Positions 1-8,494 of a stretch of 53,850 nucleotides of DNA are shown piece after piece (within the stretch, counting starts at the first letter, position 1; every line of letters starts with the position of its first letter). The notes beneath the pieces were generated by a model. It did not search any database. It was not told where the DNA came from and saw only the letters and a list, made by a program, of their open reading frames with translations. Location of the stretch: positions 1 through 53,850 of the forward strand of contig JAHLWT010000031.1 of NCBI GenBank assembly GCA_019057775.1, written 5' to 3'. The translations under genes were made by a program, and so were the position numbers. This DNA comes from Promethearchaeota archaeon (GTDB taxonomy: Archaea > Asgardarchaeota > Lokiarchaeia > Sigynarchaeales > SOKP01).

Positions 1-241
1 AAATTAAATAATTTTTCTATGGATCTTTAGGTTATATCAATTTTCCTCATAAAAGCAAAATTAAATAGGAATATTTATAATTATAGAATTTATTTGGACT
101 TTATTAGAATTCATAATTAGATGCAATTAATTAAATTTTAAAAATCCCATATTTTACAATTAATAATTTTTGTGTAGGTTTACCTATTTTTATTCAATGT
201 ACATTATTATTTTAAAAAAATTTTGGAATTTAATGATATAA

Positions 242-1621
242 ATGGCGACTATTCCTGAAAAAAATAAGTTTATGGAAGATTTCAATAATGCTGTTGATGT
301 ATTTGTCGATCACTCCTTTTCACGTGTTATCGTAATCTCCCATAATGATGCTGATGGAATAAGTTGCCTACATATAATTCAAAATTTATTATATAAAATG
401 CTATTAAATCAGGACTATTTTATTTACAATAGATCTGTTTCATGGCAAAATTATCTAAATGGAATTTTATCAAAAAGACAAACTGAAAAAACAGCTTATA
501 TTTTAACTGACGTAGGGTCTAACTTAAAAGAATTGATCCCTATAATAAGAAAAAGGAAAGAGAAATTTTTCATTCTTGATCATCATGAAGTAGAAGACAA
601 TTTTACGCTTGATGCCATCCCTGAGAATCTTCTCTTCGTAAATCCGACTATTTATGGATATGATGGGCTTGAACAAATAGCGGGGGCTACACTAACTTAT
701 ATGTTTGCCAAAAAAATTAAACCTTCTGTTATAAAACAAGGATGGCTCGCGGCTATAGGGATAGCTGGAGATTCTTTAAAATCAATGGATAAACTTCAAT
801 CATTTAATCGTGAAGTATATGAAGAATTGATTGATGAGGAACTCATAGAAGATAAAAAGGGTTTAATTCTCTTTGGAAACATGCATGAATCTATCAAAAA
901 TAGCTTGAAATATAGTATTTTGCCTTTTATTAATGGGTTCAGTGGAGAATCAGATCAAAATATTAATTCTTTTCTGAATTCAATACAAATCAATCCCTCA
1001 ACAAAAACTATCGATTTAAATGAATCTGAAATTCAAAAGATACAGAAAAAAGCAAAAATTGATAGCTATGGTCATTTCGCTATTTTACCTAACAAATCAG
1101 GAATGTTGAGATTTGTTTTTGAACACGCACTTCTACTAAATATTTTGTGTTTTAAAAACATTAGCGCAGCAATCTCATTAATGAAATTAAAATCTCTAAC
1201 TAGGGATGCTAAAAATTTATATTCAGAATATATCGAGCATCTTACGAATAATTTAAGGACAATTTCATCCCAAATACCTCAGTATGAGACAGAAAAAGCA
1301 ATTTTTATGGAAGTAAATAATAACATTCCTCCAAGTAATTGGTCAGATACAGCTAGTTTTAGCGCTGTAAATGAGCTCTTCGATCCTGGAAAGGTATTAT
1401 TCTTAGGAGGCTCTGAAAAAAAATCTGGAACTATTAAGTTGAGCATACGATGTTCAAGGAATTATCTCAACAAAGAGAGAGATAATGGAGTAAATATAAT
1501 AATTTCTAGAATAAAAAAAGAACTTGGAGGGGTTGGTGGAGGTCATAAACTAGCAGGTGGTATTAGGTTATCAAAGCCATCTTATAACTTATTAAAAAAA
1601 AGAGTAGATGATTTAATTTAA
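242..1621 (+). CDS. DHH-family phosphoesterase, archaeal RecJ-like
   Basis: Probable RecJ/GAN-like phosphoesterase acting on single-stranded DNA or on RNA, in the replication/repair sphere. The metal motifs are visible: HNDADG near residues 34-39, a lone Asp near 90, and LDHHE near 112-116. The C-terminal DHHA1 part carries a glycine-rich GGVGGGHKLAGG segment near residues 434-446. Length (459 aa) fits archaeal RecJ-like proteins, which are shorter than bacterial RecJ. The ATG start has no clear Shine-Dalgarno, suggesting a leaderless or short-leader mRNA. A DUF167 gene follows after 19 nt and is probably co-transcribed. Archaeal homologues associate with the GINS/MCM helicase; that role, rather than oligonucleotide turnover, is inference. 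Confidence 0.85.
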   Translation: MATIPEKNKFMEDFNNAVDVFVDHSFSRVIVISHNDADGISCLHIIQNLLYKMLLNQDYFIYNRSVSWQNYLNGILSKRQTEKTAYILTDVGSNLKELIPIIRKRKEKFFILDHHEVEDNFTLDAIPENLLFVNPTIYGYDGLEQIAGATLTYMFAKKIKPSVIKQGWLAAIGIAGDSLKSMDKLQSFNREVYEELIDEELIEDKKGLILFGNMHESIKNSLKYSILPFINGFSGESDQNINSFLNSIQINPSTKTIDLNESEIQKIQKKAKIDSYGHFAILPNKSGMLRFVFEHALLLNILCFKNISAAISLMKLKSLTRDAKNLYSEYIEHLTNNLRTISSQIPQYETEKAIFMEVNNNIPPSNWSDTASFSAVNELFDPGKVLFLGGSEKKSGTIKLSIRCSRNYLNKERDNGVNIIISRIKKELGGVGGGHKLAGGIRLSKPSYNLLKKRVDDLI

Positions 1622-1640
1622 TATTTCTATATTCTAAAAA

Positions 1641-1946
1641 ATGAGCTATTTTCAGCAGAAATCAAAAACTGAATATCACATCAAGATTAAAGTAAAAACA
1701 AATTCAAAAACACAAAAAGTAATTGATAGTGGGGATTTCTTAACAATATTTCTGCGTTCCAAAGCAATTCAGAATAAAGCAAATAAGGAATTATTAAATC
1801 TTATCAAGAAAAACCTTAAGATCTCATCAAATCAAATTCAGATTATTTCCGGCTTAAAAAAACCAAATAAAATAATTTATATAAACTTCTTTGTTGAGGT
1901 TGAGAGACAGGATATTTTAAATAAAATAATAAGAAAAGAACGCTAA
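1641..1946 (+). CDS. DUF167 (YggU-like) family protein
   Basis: Small basic protein of 101 residues. The family signature is recognisable: a VKTNSKTQKV strand, an LRSKAIQNKANKELLNLI segment (normally 'a.p.eGkAN.ali..l'), then a strand ending in SGLKKPNKIIYI. The usual Gly of the 'GkAN' motif is replaced by Gln-Asn. The molecular role of DUF167 proteins is not established; they have a small alpha/beta fold and occur in all domains. The gene lies 19 nt behind the DHH gene on the same strand, consistent with one transcript. I am sure of the family and cannot assign a function. Confidence 0.75.
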   Translation: MSYFQQKSKTEYHIKIKVKTNSKTQKVIDSGDFLTIFLRSKAIQNKANKELLNLIKKNLKISSNQIQIISGLKKPNKIIYINFFVEVERQDILNKIIRKER

Positions 1947-2058
1947 CTTCCAAAGTAACTAATTTAAGATCATCATCTGAAGTAATGTTTCTTTTTTCTC
2001 TTCAGTTATGTGATTAACTTCCTCAGATAATGTAAAGGATTCTATGTAAGTTCTGTAG

Positions 2059-2133
2059 TTAACTGCCAATTTTTTTCATTTTTCCACAACGCAGACAGAT
2101 AATGAAGTGATACATGACTTAAAATGATTAATT
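2059..2133 (-). pseudogene. In-frame remnant of the TFS last zinc knuckle
   Basis: Directly downstream of the TFS stop codon and in the same reading frame, three TAA codons within 16 codons are followed by codons reading F-I-I-C-L-R-C-G-K-M-K-K and a final TAA. TFS proteins normally end with F-Y-R-C-x2-C-G plus a short tail after the acidic loop. The second Cys pair (Cys codons at 2095-2097 and 2086-2088 on the minus strand) is therefore present but separated from the gene by an insertion of about 30 nt containing stops. It is either a decayed terminus or something that bypasses the stops; the sequence alone cannot decide. Confidence 0.5.
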
Positions 2134-2442
2134 TTAAGTTGTCATTCCCTCATCAGCACTTCTGGTTTGGCGAGTCTCTAAATGTGCTTTGTCATATCCA
2201 CATTTCTGACATTTAAAATCCTTGATACTACTTCTTAGGTTTTTATCCTTCCATTCCGTTACCTCTGTTAGATTTGTAACTTCGTTACGTATTGAATGCT
2301 TAATTTTAGTAGTTAATTTATATGCTTTAGATTTATCATCCGAAAAGGGTTTAATGGCTCCACACTTACATTTGAAAACCTTTTGGCCGTTTAATTCTGA
2401 TGGGAGCATCATACGGCCTCTACATTCATCGCAAAATTCCAT
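2134..2442 (-). CDS. Transcription factor S (TFS/TFIIS-like), C-terminally truncated
   Basis: TFS stimulates transcript cleavage by archaeal RNA polymerase through an acidic hairpin inserted into the secondary channel. The N-terminal zinc ribbon is visible (FCDEC, then KCKCG). The C-terminal ribbon begins with CQKCGYDKA and reaches the catalytic acidic loop QTRSADEG. The protein then stops eight residues after the invariant Gln-Thr-Arg, so the second Cys pair of the C-terminal ribbon is missing. It is 102 residues against about 110 for the family. The missing pair is found in frame just downstream (see remnant). The ATG start has no Shine-Dalgarno, and a TATA-like run lies about 40 nt upstream. 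Without the last knuckle the C-terminal ribbon could not hold zinc in the usual way. Confidence 0.8.
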   Translation of the reverse strand: MEFCDECRGRMMLPSELNGQKVFKCKCGAIKPFSDDKSKAYKLTTKIKHSIRNEVTNLTEVTEWKDKNLRSSIKDFKCQKCGYDKAHLETRQTRSADEGMTT

Positions 2443-2522
2443 TTTTAGTTTTGTGCTTGTACCTGATGTTAATAATTCTATTATAAAAAATAAAAATTTT
2501 ATTTCAAATATTTTTTATGGAT

Positions 2523-3497
2523 TCAAAATTTTAAACCAAAGACTAAAGCTGAAAAAATTATTCCTGATACAAGATCTGCTGTCGTTCCTGGATTTAATTT
2601 TCCCTTATGCTTCTGAAGTTCCTTATCTAACTCATTCGTTAATTTTAAACCTTTAGAAGATGAAATTCCTCCATATCTAATAATTTGTGATGCTGATTTT
2701 ACCACATACATTGCAAAATCTTTTCCTGATTTTCTTATAATTAATGTATCTGGGTGCTTAGACAGTAAGAAAAGATACGTGTTTACAGTAGCTATATTAA
2801 TATCTTTATTATGTTTAAAAGTTTTAAGGAAATATGGTAAACCTTCATTTAGGATTATATTAAATCTAGTAGAATATTCTTGACTAATTAAATCATAATC
2901 TTTAGAATATTCAAATATTTTTTTTAAAGTAATTTGATCTTCATGTATCTCATTTAGAGATGATTCCTCCATGATATCATATTTTTTAATTTTCCCTAAT
3001 CCTCCAGGATTGCATAACTTTATGGCCTGAAATAGATTCTCTGTATCCTTTACCGTAGCGGAATCAATAATTTTCCCCAAATATTTTTTAAAAATGACTA
3101 TACTATTCTGATTAGTTTTTAGGCAAATAATAGCTGCTGCCGCTAAGGGGGCTAGGATTAGGATATGACCCAACAAAACATTTCCTCCTCTCTGCCATTT
3201 TAACATACTCTTCACTGCCTTGGTGAAGAAAACTCCGAGTTCTATTAGACTAAAATCACCATCATCTACAATTGGAAGATGGTAGATTCTTTCACAGAAT
3301 TCTCTAAAATCCGGTTGGATAGCCACAATTCCTGCTAAGAAATGTTCAAATCTAGTACCGTTAAAATCTTTGGTACGATGTATATTTCCTGGTTTTGGCC
3401 ATCCGGCTAATTCCAATAAACTAGCTAGAGTCAGACATCGAATTATATCATCAATTGATTTAATCGAAAAATTAAGATTAGTTTGTTCTGAGGACAC
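2523..3497 (-). CDS. CitG/MdcB-like triphosphoribosyl-dephospho-CoA synthase family protein
   Basis: The N-terminal segment LASLLELAGWPKPGNIHR followed by DFNGTRFEHFLAG matches the CitG family, which normally has 'ALLEV...PKPGNVhr..D..D..y..Fl'. The middle contains small-residue helices typical of this all-alpha fold. The C-terminal KGKLNPGTTADLV segment matches the conserved 'NPGTTADL' motif. In bacteria these enzymes make the prosthetic-group precursor of citrate or malonate lyase. Archaeal members occur without such lyases, so the substrate here is unknown. The start is GTG with no Shine-Dalgarno. The gene sits between L22e and TFS on the same strand. Family assignment is solid; the activity is not. 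Confidence 0.75.
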   Translation of the reverse strand: MSSEQTNLNFSIKSIDDIIRCLTLASLLELAGWPKPGNIHRTKDFNGTRFEHFLAGIVAIQPDFREFCERIYHLPIVDDGDFSLIELGVFFTKAVKSMLKWQRGGNVLLGHILILAPLAAAAIICLKTNQNSIVIFKKYLGKIIDSATVKDTENLFQAIKLCNPGGLGKIKKYDIMEESSLNEIHEDQITLKKIFEYSKDYDLISQEYSTRFNIILNEGLPYFLKTFKHNKDINIATVNTYLFLLSKHPDTLIIRKSGKDFAMYVVKSASQIIRYGGISSSKGLKLTNELDKELQKHKGKLNPGTTADLVSGIIFSALVFGLKF

Positions 3498-3547
3498 AAA
3501 AATCTATAGGTTTTAAATTATATTATTATGTTTTAAGAGAAAAAGAT

Positions 3548-3859
3548 TTAATAATAACTTAACTGAATAATTTTCTTTTCTTTTACAGTATAACCATTAG
3601 TATCAGCAGATTTAAGGGAAATTGGTCTGAATTCTTCATGTAATCCTTTTTTATATAGATATTTTTTAATTCTGAGCCTAACTGCTCTTTTAGAGAGTTT
3701 TTTTGGCATTTCTACCTCAATTTTGTTACCATCTCTATTAAGATTAATCTGAGGTAAAGCTTCAGATAAGAATCTAACTAAATCAAGGACATACTGTTCA
3801 CTTTTAAAACTTAAATCTCTAACGTTGATCGTGATCATCTTGCTTTTTTCTTCACTCAT
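3548..3859 (-). CDS. Ribosomal protein L22e-like (eukaryote-type)
   Basis: A 103-residue basic protein that aligns by eye with eukaryotic ribosomal protein eL22. It has an N-terminal strand (INVRDLSF), a 'VLDLVRFLSEALPQINL' helix, a strand NKIEVEMPKKLSKRAVR (eukaryotes: I.VtsevpfSKRylKyL), then LRIKKYLYKKGLHEEFRPI (eukaryotes: tKKYLKKnnLrDwlRVv) and a last strand. eL22 is absent from most archaea but has been reported from Lokiarchaeota, so this gene is one of the main taxonomic markers in the window. A GTGA motif 9 nt before ATG may serve in initiation. No other ribosomal genes are adjacent. Confidence 0.75.
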   Translation of the reverse strand: MSEEKSKMITINVRDLSFKSEQYVLDLVRFLSEALPQINLNRDGNKIEVEMPKKLSKRAVRLRIKKYLYKKGLHEEFRPISLKSADTNGYTVKEKKIIQLSYY

Positions 3860-3998
3860 GATTTGTTCACACTAAAAATAATTAAAAATGTTATTAATTT
3901 TTTATGCTTTTAATATTATGGTAAAGTAAAATTTTATTCAAGCAAAGAATAGTTAAATTTTGCTAAGAAATACAAAATAAAATAATCGGTGGTATTAA

Positions 3999-5273
3999 TT
4001 GGTACATTACTTAAATTTAAAATATGAACCAAATGATGATGACCTTATAGCAATGTATTATGTTGAAAAGGCACCAGATTGTCAATCATTAGAGCAAGCT
4101 TGTGAAGAAATAGCAAAAGAAAGTTCGATTGGTACATGGACAGAAATTGCAACCTTATCAGCAGATATTGCGAAAAGATTGAAACCTTCAGTTTTTTATA
4201 TAGATCCAGAAAATAACATTGTTAAAATTGCATACACAAAAGAATTATTCGAACTGGATAATATGTCTCAAATTTTAAGCGCTATAGCTGGTAATATTTT
4301 TGGTATGAAAGCTTTGAAATATTTAAGATTGTTAGACATAACATTTCCTAAAGATATTTTAAATGTCTATAACGGTCCCAAATATGGAATAGAAGGTATT
4401 AGAAAAATTACGAAAATTGAAGGAAGACCCCTCCTTGGTACAATCGTGAAACCAAAAGTAGGTTTAAATGAAGTTGAACATGCAAAAGTATGTGGGAATG
4501 CTTGGAGTGGAGGATTAGACATTGTAAAAGATGATGAAAACTTAACTAGCATGGTATTTAATCAATTTGAGAAAAGAATCTCAGAAACATTAAAAATACG
4601 TGATAAGATTGAAAATAAAACAGGAGAGAGAAAATTTTATATGCCAAATATAACAGCACGGCTGAGTACCATGAAGAAACGGGCAGATTATGTATTAGAT
4701 AATGGAGGTAGGTATGTAATGGTCGATATAATAACAATAGGATTTTCGGCTTTACAAGAAATCCGGGAATATCTTAAAGATAAGGACGTTATTATTCATG
4801 CTCATCGCGCAATGCACGCAGCATTTACAAGAAATAAAAAACATGGTATAACTATGTTAGCTTTATCAAAAATAATGAGATTAATTGGCATGGATCAGTT
4901 ACATACAGGGACGATCGTTGGTAAAATGGAAGGAGAGAAACAGGAAGTTTTAGACATTAATAATGTAATTACAGAACAACATATAAAAGGCAATGATATT
5001 ACTGTTCTTGAGCAAGAGTGGGGCGATCTTAAACCAGTCTTACCTGTCGCTTCTGGAGGGTTAAGTCCGCTTCATATTCCTAAACTCATGGATATACTAG
5101 GAGTAGATATGGTTTTTCAATTTGGTGGAGGATGTCATGGCCATCCAGAGGGAACTGAAGCGGGAGCAAAAGCTATTAGGCAAGCTGTTGAAGGCGTCTT
5201 GCAAGGCTATGAATTGAATGATTTTGCTAAAAATAATCATGAATTAGCTAAAGCTATCGAGAAATGGGGTTAG
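3999..5273 (+). CDS. rbcL: Form III ribulose-1,5-bisphosphate carboxylase, large subunit
   Basis: Carboxylates ribulose-1,5-bisphosphate to two 3-phosphoglycerates. All catalytic positions are visible: Asn99 in AGNIFG, Lys151 in TIVKPKVG, the carbamylation triad Lys177/Asp179/Glu180 in GGLDIVKDDEN, His269/Arg270 in HAHRAMH, His302 in LHTG, loop-6 Lys309 in VGKMEGE, Ser352 in ASGG, and the phosphate-binding GGGCHGHPEG. It is therefore an active RuBisCO rather than a RuBisCO-like form IV protein. Length 424 fits archaeal form III. The start is TTG: an in-frame stop lies directly upstream, and GGTGGT ends 5 nt before TTG. The convergent neighbour encodes R15P isomerase, pointing to AMP salvage rather than a Calvin cycle. 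No small subunit and no phosphoribulokinase are present. Confidence 0.93.
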   Translation: MVHYLNLKYEPNDDDLIAMYYVEKAPDCQSLEQACEEIAKESSIGTWTEIATLSADIAKRLKPSVFYIDPENNIVKIAYTKELFELDNMSQILSAIAGNIFGMKALKYLRLLDITFPKDILNVYNGPKYGIEGIRKITKIEGRPLLGTIVKPKVGLNEVEHAKVCGNAWSGGLDIVKDDENLTSMVFNQFEKRISETLKIRDKIENKTGERKFYMPNITARLSTMKKRADYVLDNGGRYVMVDIITIGFSALQEIREYLKDKDVIIHAHRAMHAAFTRNKKHGITMLALSKIMRLIGMDQLHTGTIVGKMEGEKQEVLDINNVITEQHIKGNDITVLEQEWGDLKPVLPVASGGLSPLHIPKLMDILGVDMVFQFGGGCHGHPEGTEAGAKAIRQAVEGVLQGYELNDFAKNNHELAKAIEKWG

Positions 5274-5287
5274 GAAATCAAATTTTT

Positions 5288-6220
5288 TTAGACCATTTCA
5301 GGATAAAGTTTTGTAAAATAAGTTGGTACGTGGCTAGATGCAAAAATTCCAGCTTCCGTAATTATTCCATCAATGTAGCGTCGTGATACTGTTTCAAATG
5401 CGGGATTTACGATTTTTACTTTTTCTGGGGCATTTTCCCACACTTCTTTTGGATCCCTCATTTCAATAGTCTCCAGAATACCGAGATTTGTCTCTGGATT
5501 ATATTTTAAAAGAGGAGTGCAAACATAAAAAGGTACATGTTCTTCATGTGCGACTAAAGCAAGGAGTCGTGACCCTATCTTGTTTATGATTGTGCCTTCA
5601 CTCGTTATGCTATCTGCTCCAATTAAGATAATATCCACTTGAAAATGTCTCACTGCCCATCTCATTGCGCTATCGATTACGTGAATAATTTCTATTCCTG
5701 CTTTCAATAATTCACGAGCAGTTTTCCTACCTTGTAGTCTTGGTTGAGTTTCAGTATTAATAACTTTGAAATTTTTTCCTTGCCTTTTAGCTTCTAAAAG
5801 AATAGCAGTAACTAATGAAGAATGACAATGGGTCATAACAACTAATTTTTTATTATCGTTGGGAAATCGTCGAACTCCAATCTCTGCAATTTTCTTTTTC
5901 GAATTTTGGAGCATCTCATAGTATTGGTTTTTATAGGATTCAATCTTTTTTGGTATGTTTTCTAAACTACAGCTATTAGATTCATTTTTAAGCTTATTTA
6001 TTATGAACTTTAATCCATTTCTCATGGCAGGTTCCGTCGGTCTTGTATTCATCAAGATATCAATTGCTTTATAAAGACTTTCAAAACAAGCCTCTACACT
6101 CTCATCTTCTAATCTTTTTGCGTAATTACTCAAAAAATCGATTGCTCTAAGTGCTACATTCGTAGCACCTTGTATTTCTAAAGATTTAATTTTTTCGGCA
6201 TCTTTGATTAATTGATTCAT
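5288..6220 (-). CDS. Ribose-1,5-bisphosphate isomerase (e2b2, eIF2B-like)
   Basis: Isomerises ribose-1,5-bisphosphate to ribulose-1,5-bisphosphate, the substrate of the convergent RuBisCO. It belongs to the eIF2B alpha/beta/delta and methylthioribose-phosphate isomerase superfamily. Family motifs are RPTEPAMRNGL near 60-70, MTHCHSS with the presumed catalytic Cys132, ETQPRLQGRKTA near 157-168, and GADSITSEG with the presumed catalytic Asp203. Length 310 fits. The stop lies 15 nt from the RuBisCO stop. Alternatives are a true initiation-factor 2B-like subunit or MTNA; the genomic neighbour favours R15P isomerase. The enzyme supplying ribose-1,5-bisphosphate (AMP phosphorylase) is not in the window. 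Confidence 0.88.
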   Translation of the reverse strand: MNQLIKDAEKIKSLEIQGATNVALRAIDFLSNYAKRLEDESVEACFESLYKAIDILMNTRPTEPAMRNGLKFIINKLKNESNSCSLENIPKKIESYKNQYYEMLQNSKKKIAEIGVRRFPNDNKKLVVMTHCHSSLVTAILLEAKRQGKNFKVINTETQPRLQGRKTARELLKAGIEIIHVIDSAMRWAVRHFQVDIILIGADSITSEGTIINKIGSRLLALVAHEEHVPFYVCTPLLKYNPETNLGILETIEMRDPKEVWENAPEKVKIVNPAFETVSRRYIDGIITEAGIFASSHVPTYFTKLYPEMV

Positions 6221-6264
6221 AATTCACCTTTTTAAAAACTATTATCATTATTCAGTATTTTTTT

Positions 6265-6432
6265 TTAATCCAATTCATAATCATTAGAATCAACCTCAAC
6301 GTAAAATCGACCAGTATAACCACAAGTAGTGCACTCAAACATATCAGGTGCTAACCACCCAGAAACATTAACAGCGTTTCTTAAAGTTGCTTCCTTGCAT
6401 TTTGGGCAAATTCTAATCTTTACCATGCTCAT
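6265..6432 (-). CDS. Small zinc-ribbon protein (55 aa)
   Basis: A short minus-strand gene encoding 55 residues. Two zinc knuckles are clear: RICPKCKEA near 7-15 and FECTTCGYTGRFYVE near 32-46, forming a classic ribbon with about 21 residues between the Cys pairs. The C-terminus is acidic (VDSNDYELD). Two in-frame ATGs lie at the start (M-S-M); either could be used. Such stand-alone ribbons are common in archaea near transcription or translation genes, but nothing identifies a partner. It lies upstream of the R15P isomerase gene on the same strand with a 44-nt gap, so co-transcription is possible. Confidence 0.7.
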   Translation of the reverse strand: MSMVKIRICPKCKEATLRNAVNVSGWLAPDMFECTTCGYTGRFYVEVDSNDYELD

Positions 6433-6605
6433 TTATCATTTATTTTATTCAACATATATAGGTTTGGTAATTCTCTAAAATTTACATTCTGAGTACAATT
6501 ATTATAATTATTATAACAATAAAATATTAAACTCTTCTATTATAAATGTATATTAGGCTTAATTTCTCATTTAACTCTTAAATTCTTTCATTTATTATTG
6601 TAAAC

Positions 6606-8432
6606 ATGCCCAATTTAGAATTACAAAGAAAAAGCTTACCAAATGAACCTGGTGTTTACCTATTTCTCGATAAGAAGAATATAGTTATTTATATCGGAAA
6701 AGCTATTAACTTAAAAAAAAGAGTAAATCAATATTTCTTAAAAACTACTTATTCGGACCCATTTTATGAGGAAAAAATCAAGGAGTTAGTAAAGAATATT
6801 CATACCATTGAGTACATTGTTACAGAAAATGAAAAAGAAGCATTAATCTTAGAGAATATTCAAATTAAAAAACATCTTCCACGGTTTAACGTTATTATGA
6901 GGGATTCGAAATCTTATCCTTGGGTGGCAATTTTTTATTCTGAAAGATTCCCTCGTATCCGTGTACTTAGAAACCCTGAAAAATACTCCAAAGAGAATAC
7001 ATTTATAGGGCCATTTACCGATAAAAAAGAGATTTTAGGAATATTAAGAGATCTAAGAAAAATATTTCCTTATTGCTCATGCAAAAACCCCATTAGGAAA
7101 AAAAGAAGACCTTGTTTGTATTTTCAATTAAATCTTTGCTCAGGGCCCTGTTATACCATTATTACAGAAAAGGAATACAGAGAAAATATCAATAAAATTG
7201 AATTATTTTTGAAAGGTGAAACTTCCGAATTAAAAAAGAATATTGAAGAAAAAATGCATAATGCGTCAAAAAATCAAAAATTTGAATTAGCAGCTTACTG
7301 GCGTGATAAATTAGAAGCGATTGACCATGCTACTGACAAGCAACATGTATTAATGGATCACGAAGCAAACAAAGACATAATCGGGTTTTTTAACGAAGAT
7401 AAATATATAGCTACTGTAATTATCCACGTCAGAGAAGGCAGGATCTTTACTAAAAGCTCTTTCATTTTTAATTTAAAGGAGAAACTCATCCAAAGGAATG
7501 AAGTTTTGAACCCTATTTTAGAACAATATTATCAAGATTTTAAAACTCAATTGCCAGAATTAATAATTATACCACAATTAAATAAGAGATTTAAAGTCTT
7601 AAAATCGTTCCTAAGAGATTTAAGAGAAGATATCGAGATAAGAACTCCCTTAGATGAATATGAAATAAGTTTATTACGAATAGCAAATAAAAATGCTAGA
7701 GTTATGGTAAACCAAGAAATACAGATGGAAGAAATTAAAATGGATGACGAAGAATTCAGAGAAAAAATTTTGGAAGATACAAAAGAACTCTTGAATTTAC
7801 CATCCTTACCTAGGATCATCGAGGGATTTGATATTTCAAATATTGAAGGTACTGATGCAACTGGCTCAATGGTCTATTTTCTTGATGGAAAACCGTATAA
7901 TAAAAATTATAGGCACTTTAAAGTTAGATCTAAATCTACTCCTGACGATGTTGCAATGATGAAGGAAGTTATTAGAAGAAGATACAAAATGCTTTTAGAG
8001 CGAAATTTAACTTTGCCTGATTTAATATTAGTTGATGGTGGGAGAGGTCAATTAAATGCGGGAGTGTCTGTTTTAAAAGAATTGGGACTTAATATCCCCA
8101 TTATAGGATTAGCTAAAAAACATGAGGAAATATACATTCCAGAACAAAAAGAACTATTTAATCTTCCGAAAAATTCTCCTACGTTAAAATTATTTCAGAG
8201 AATTAGGGACGAAGCTCATCGCTTTGCTGTTCGTCTTCACAAAAAACATAGGAAGAAACGGTTAATCAGTTCAATTTTAGATGATATAGAAGGAATTGGG
8301 CCAATTACGAGAAACAAATTGCTAACTCATTTTGGAAGCGTTGAGAATATCAAAAAGGCTTCAAATGAAGAGATAAGTCAATTAGTAGGAAAAAAATTAG
8401 CTAAAAAAATCTTAAACAAATTAAATAAATAG
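6606..8432 (+). CDS. uvrC: Excinuclease ABC subunit C
   Basis: UvrC makes the two incisions around a lesion in nucleotide excision repair with UvrA and UvrB, which are not in this window. Domains in order: the GIY-YIG nuclease (GVYLFLDKKNIVIYIGKA at about 15-32, catalytic Glu in TENEKEALILEN), a Cys cluster (YCSCKNP, CLYFQLNLCSGPC), the UVR motif near 205-240, the RNase H-like nuclease (GFDISNIEG, ILVDGGRGQL, RDEAHRFA) and tandem helix-hairpin-helix motifs (GIGPITRNKLLTHFGS) at the C-terminus. Full length at 608 residues. Sporadic in archaea and usually regarded as acquired from bacteria. Confidence 0.95.
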   Translation: MPNLELQRKSLPNEPGVYLFLDKKNIVIYIGKAINLKKRVNQYFLKTTYSDPFYEEKIKELVKNIHTIEYIVTENEKEALILENIQIKKHLPRFNVIMRDSKSYPWVAIFYSERFPRIRVLRNPEKYSKENTFIGPFTDKKEILGILRDLRKIFPYCSCKNPIRKKRRPCLYFQLNLCSGPCYTIITEKEYRENINKIELFLKGETSELKKNIEEKMHNASKNQKFELAAYWRDKLEAIDHATDKQHVLMDHEANKDIIGFFNEDKYIATVIIHVREGRIFTKSSFIFNLKEKLIQRNEVLNPILEQYYQDFKTQLPELIIIPQLNKRFKVLKSFLRDLREDIEIRTPLDEYEISLLRIANKNARVMVNQEIQMEEIKMDDEEFREKILEDTKELLNLPSLPRIIEGFDISNIEGTDATGSMVYFLDGKPYNKNYRHFKVRSKSTPDDVAMMKEVIRRRYKMLLERNLTLPDLILVDGGRGQLNAGVSVLKELGLNIPIIGLAKKHEEIYIPEQKELFNLPKNSPTLKLFQRIRDEAHRFAVRLHKKHRKKRLISSILDDIEGIGPITRNKLLTHFGSVENIKKASNEEISQLVGKKLAKKILNKLNK

Positions 8433-8494
8433 GTTTTTTATAAAAACTAGAAAAAAGTAATTTTGAATTAATGTGAATCAGAGAAATTAAATTT

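Noticed and set aside
2523..2525. TGA at the end of the CitG-like gene as a selenocysteine codon
   Set aside because: Only seven unremarkable codons follow before TAA, and the family ends at this point; TGA also ends cysS, pstK and an ABC gene here.
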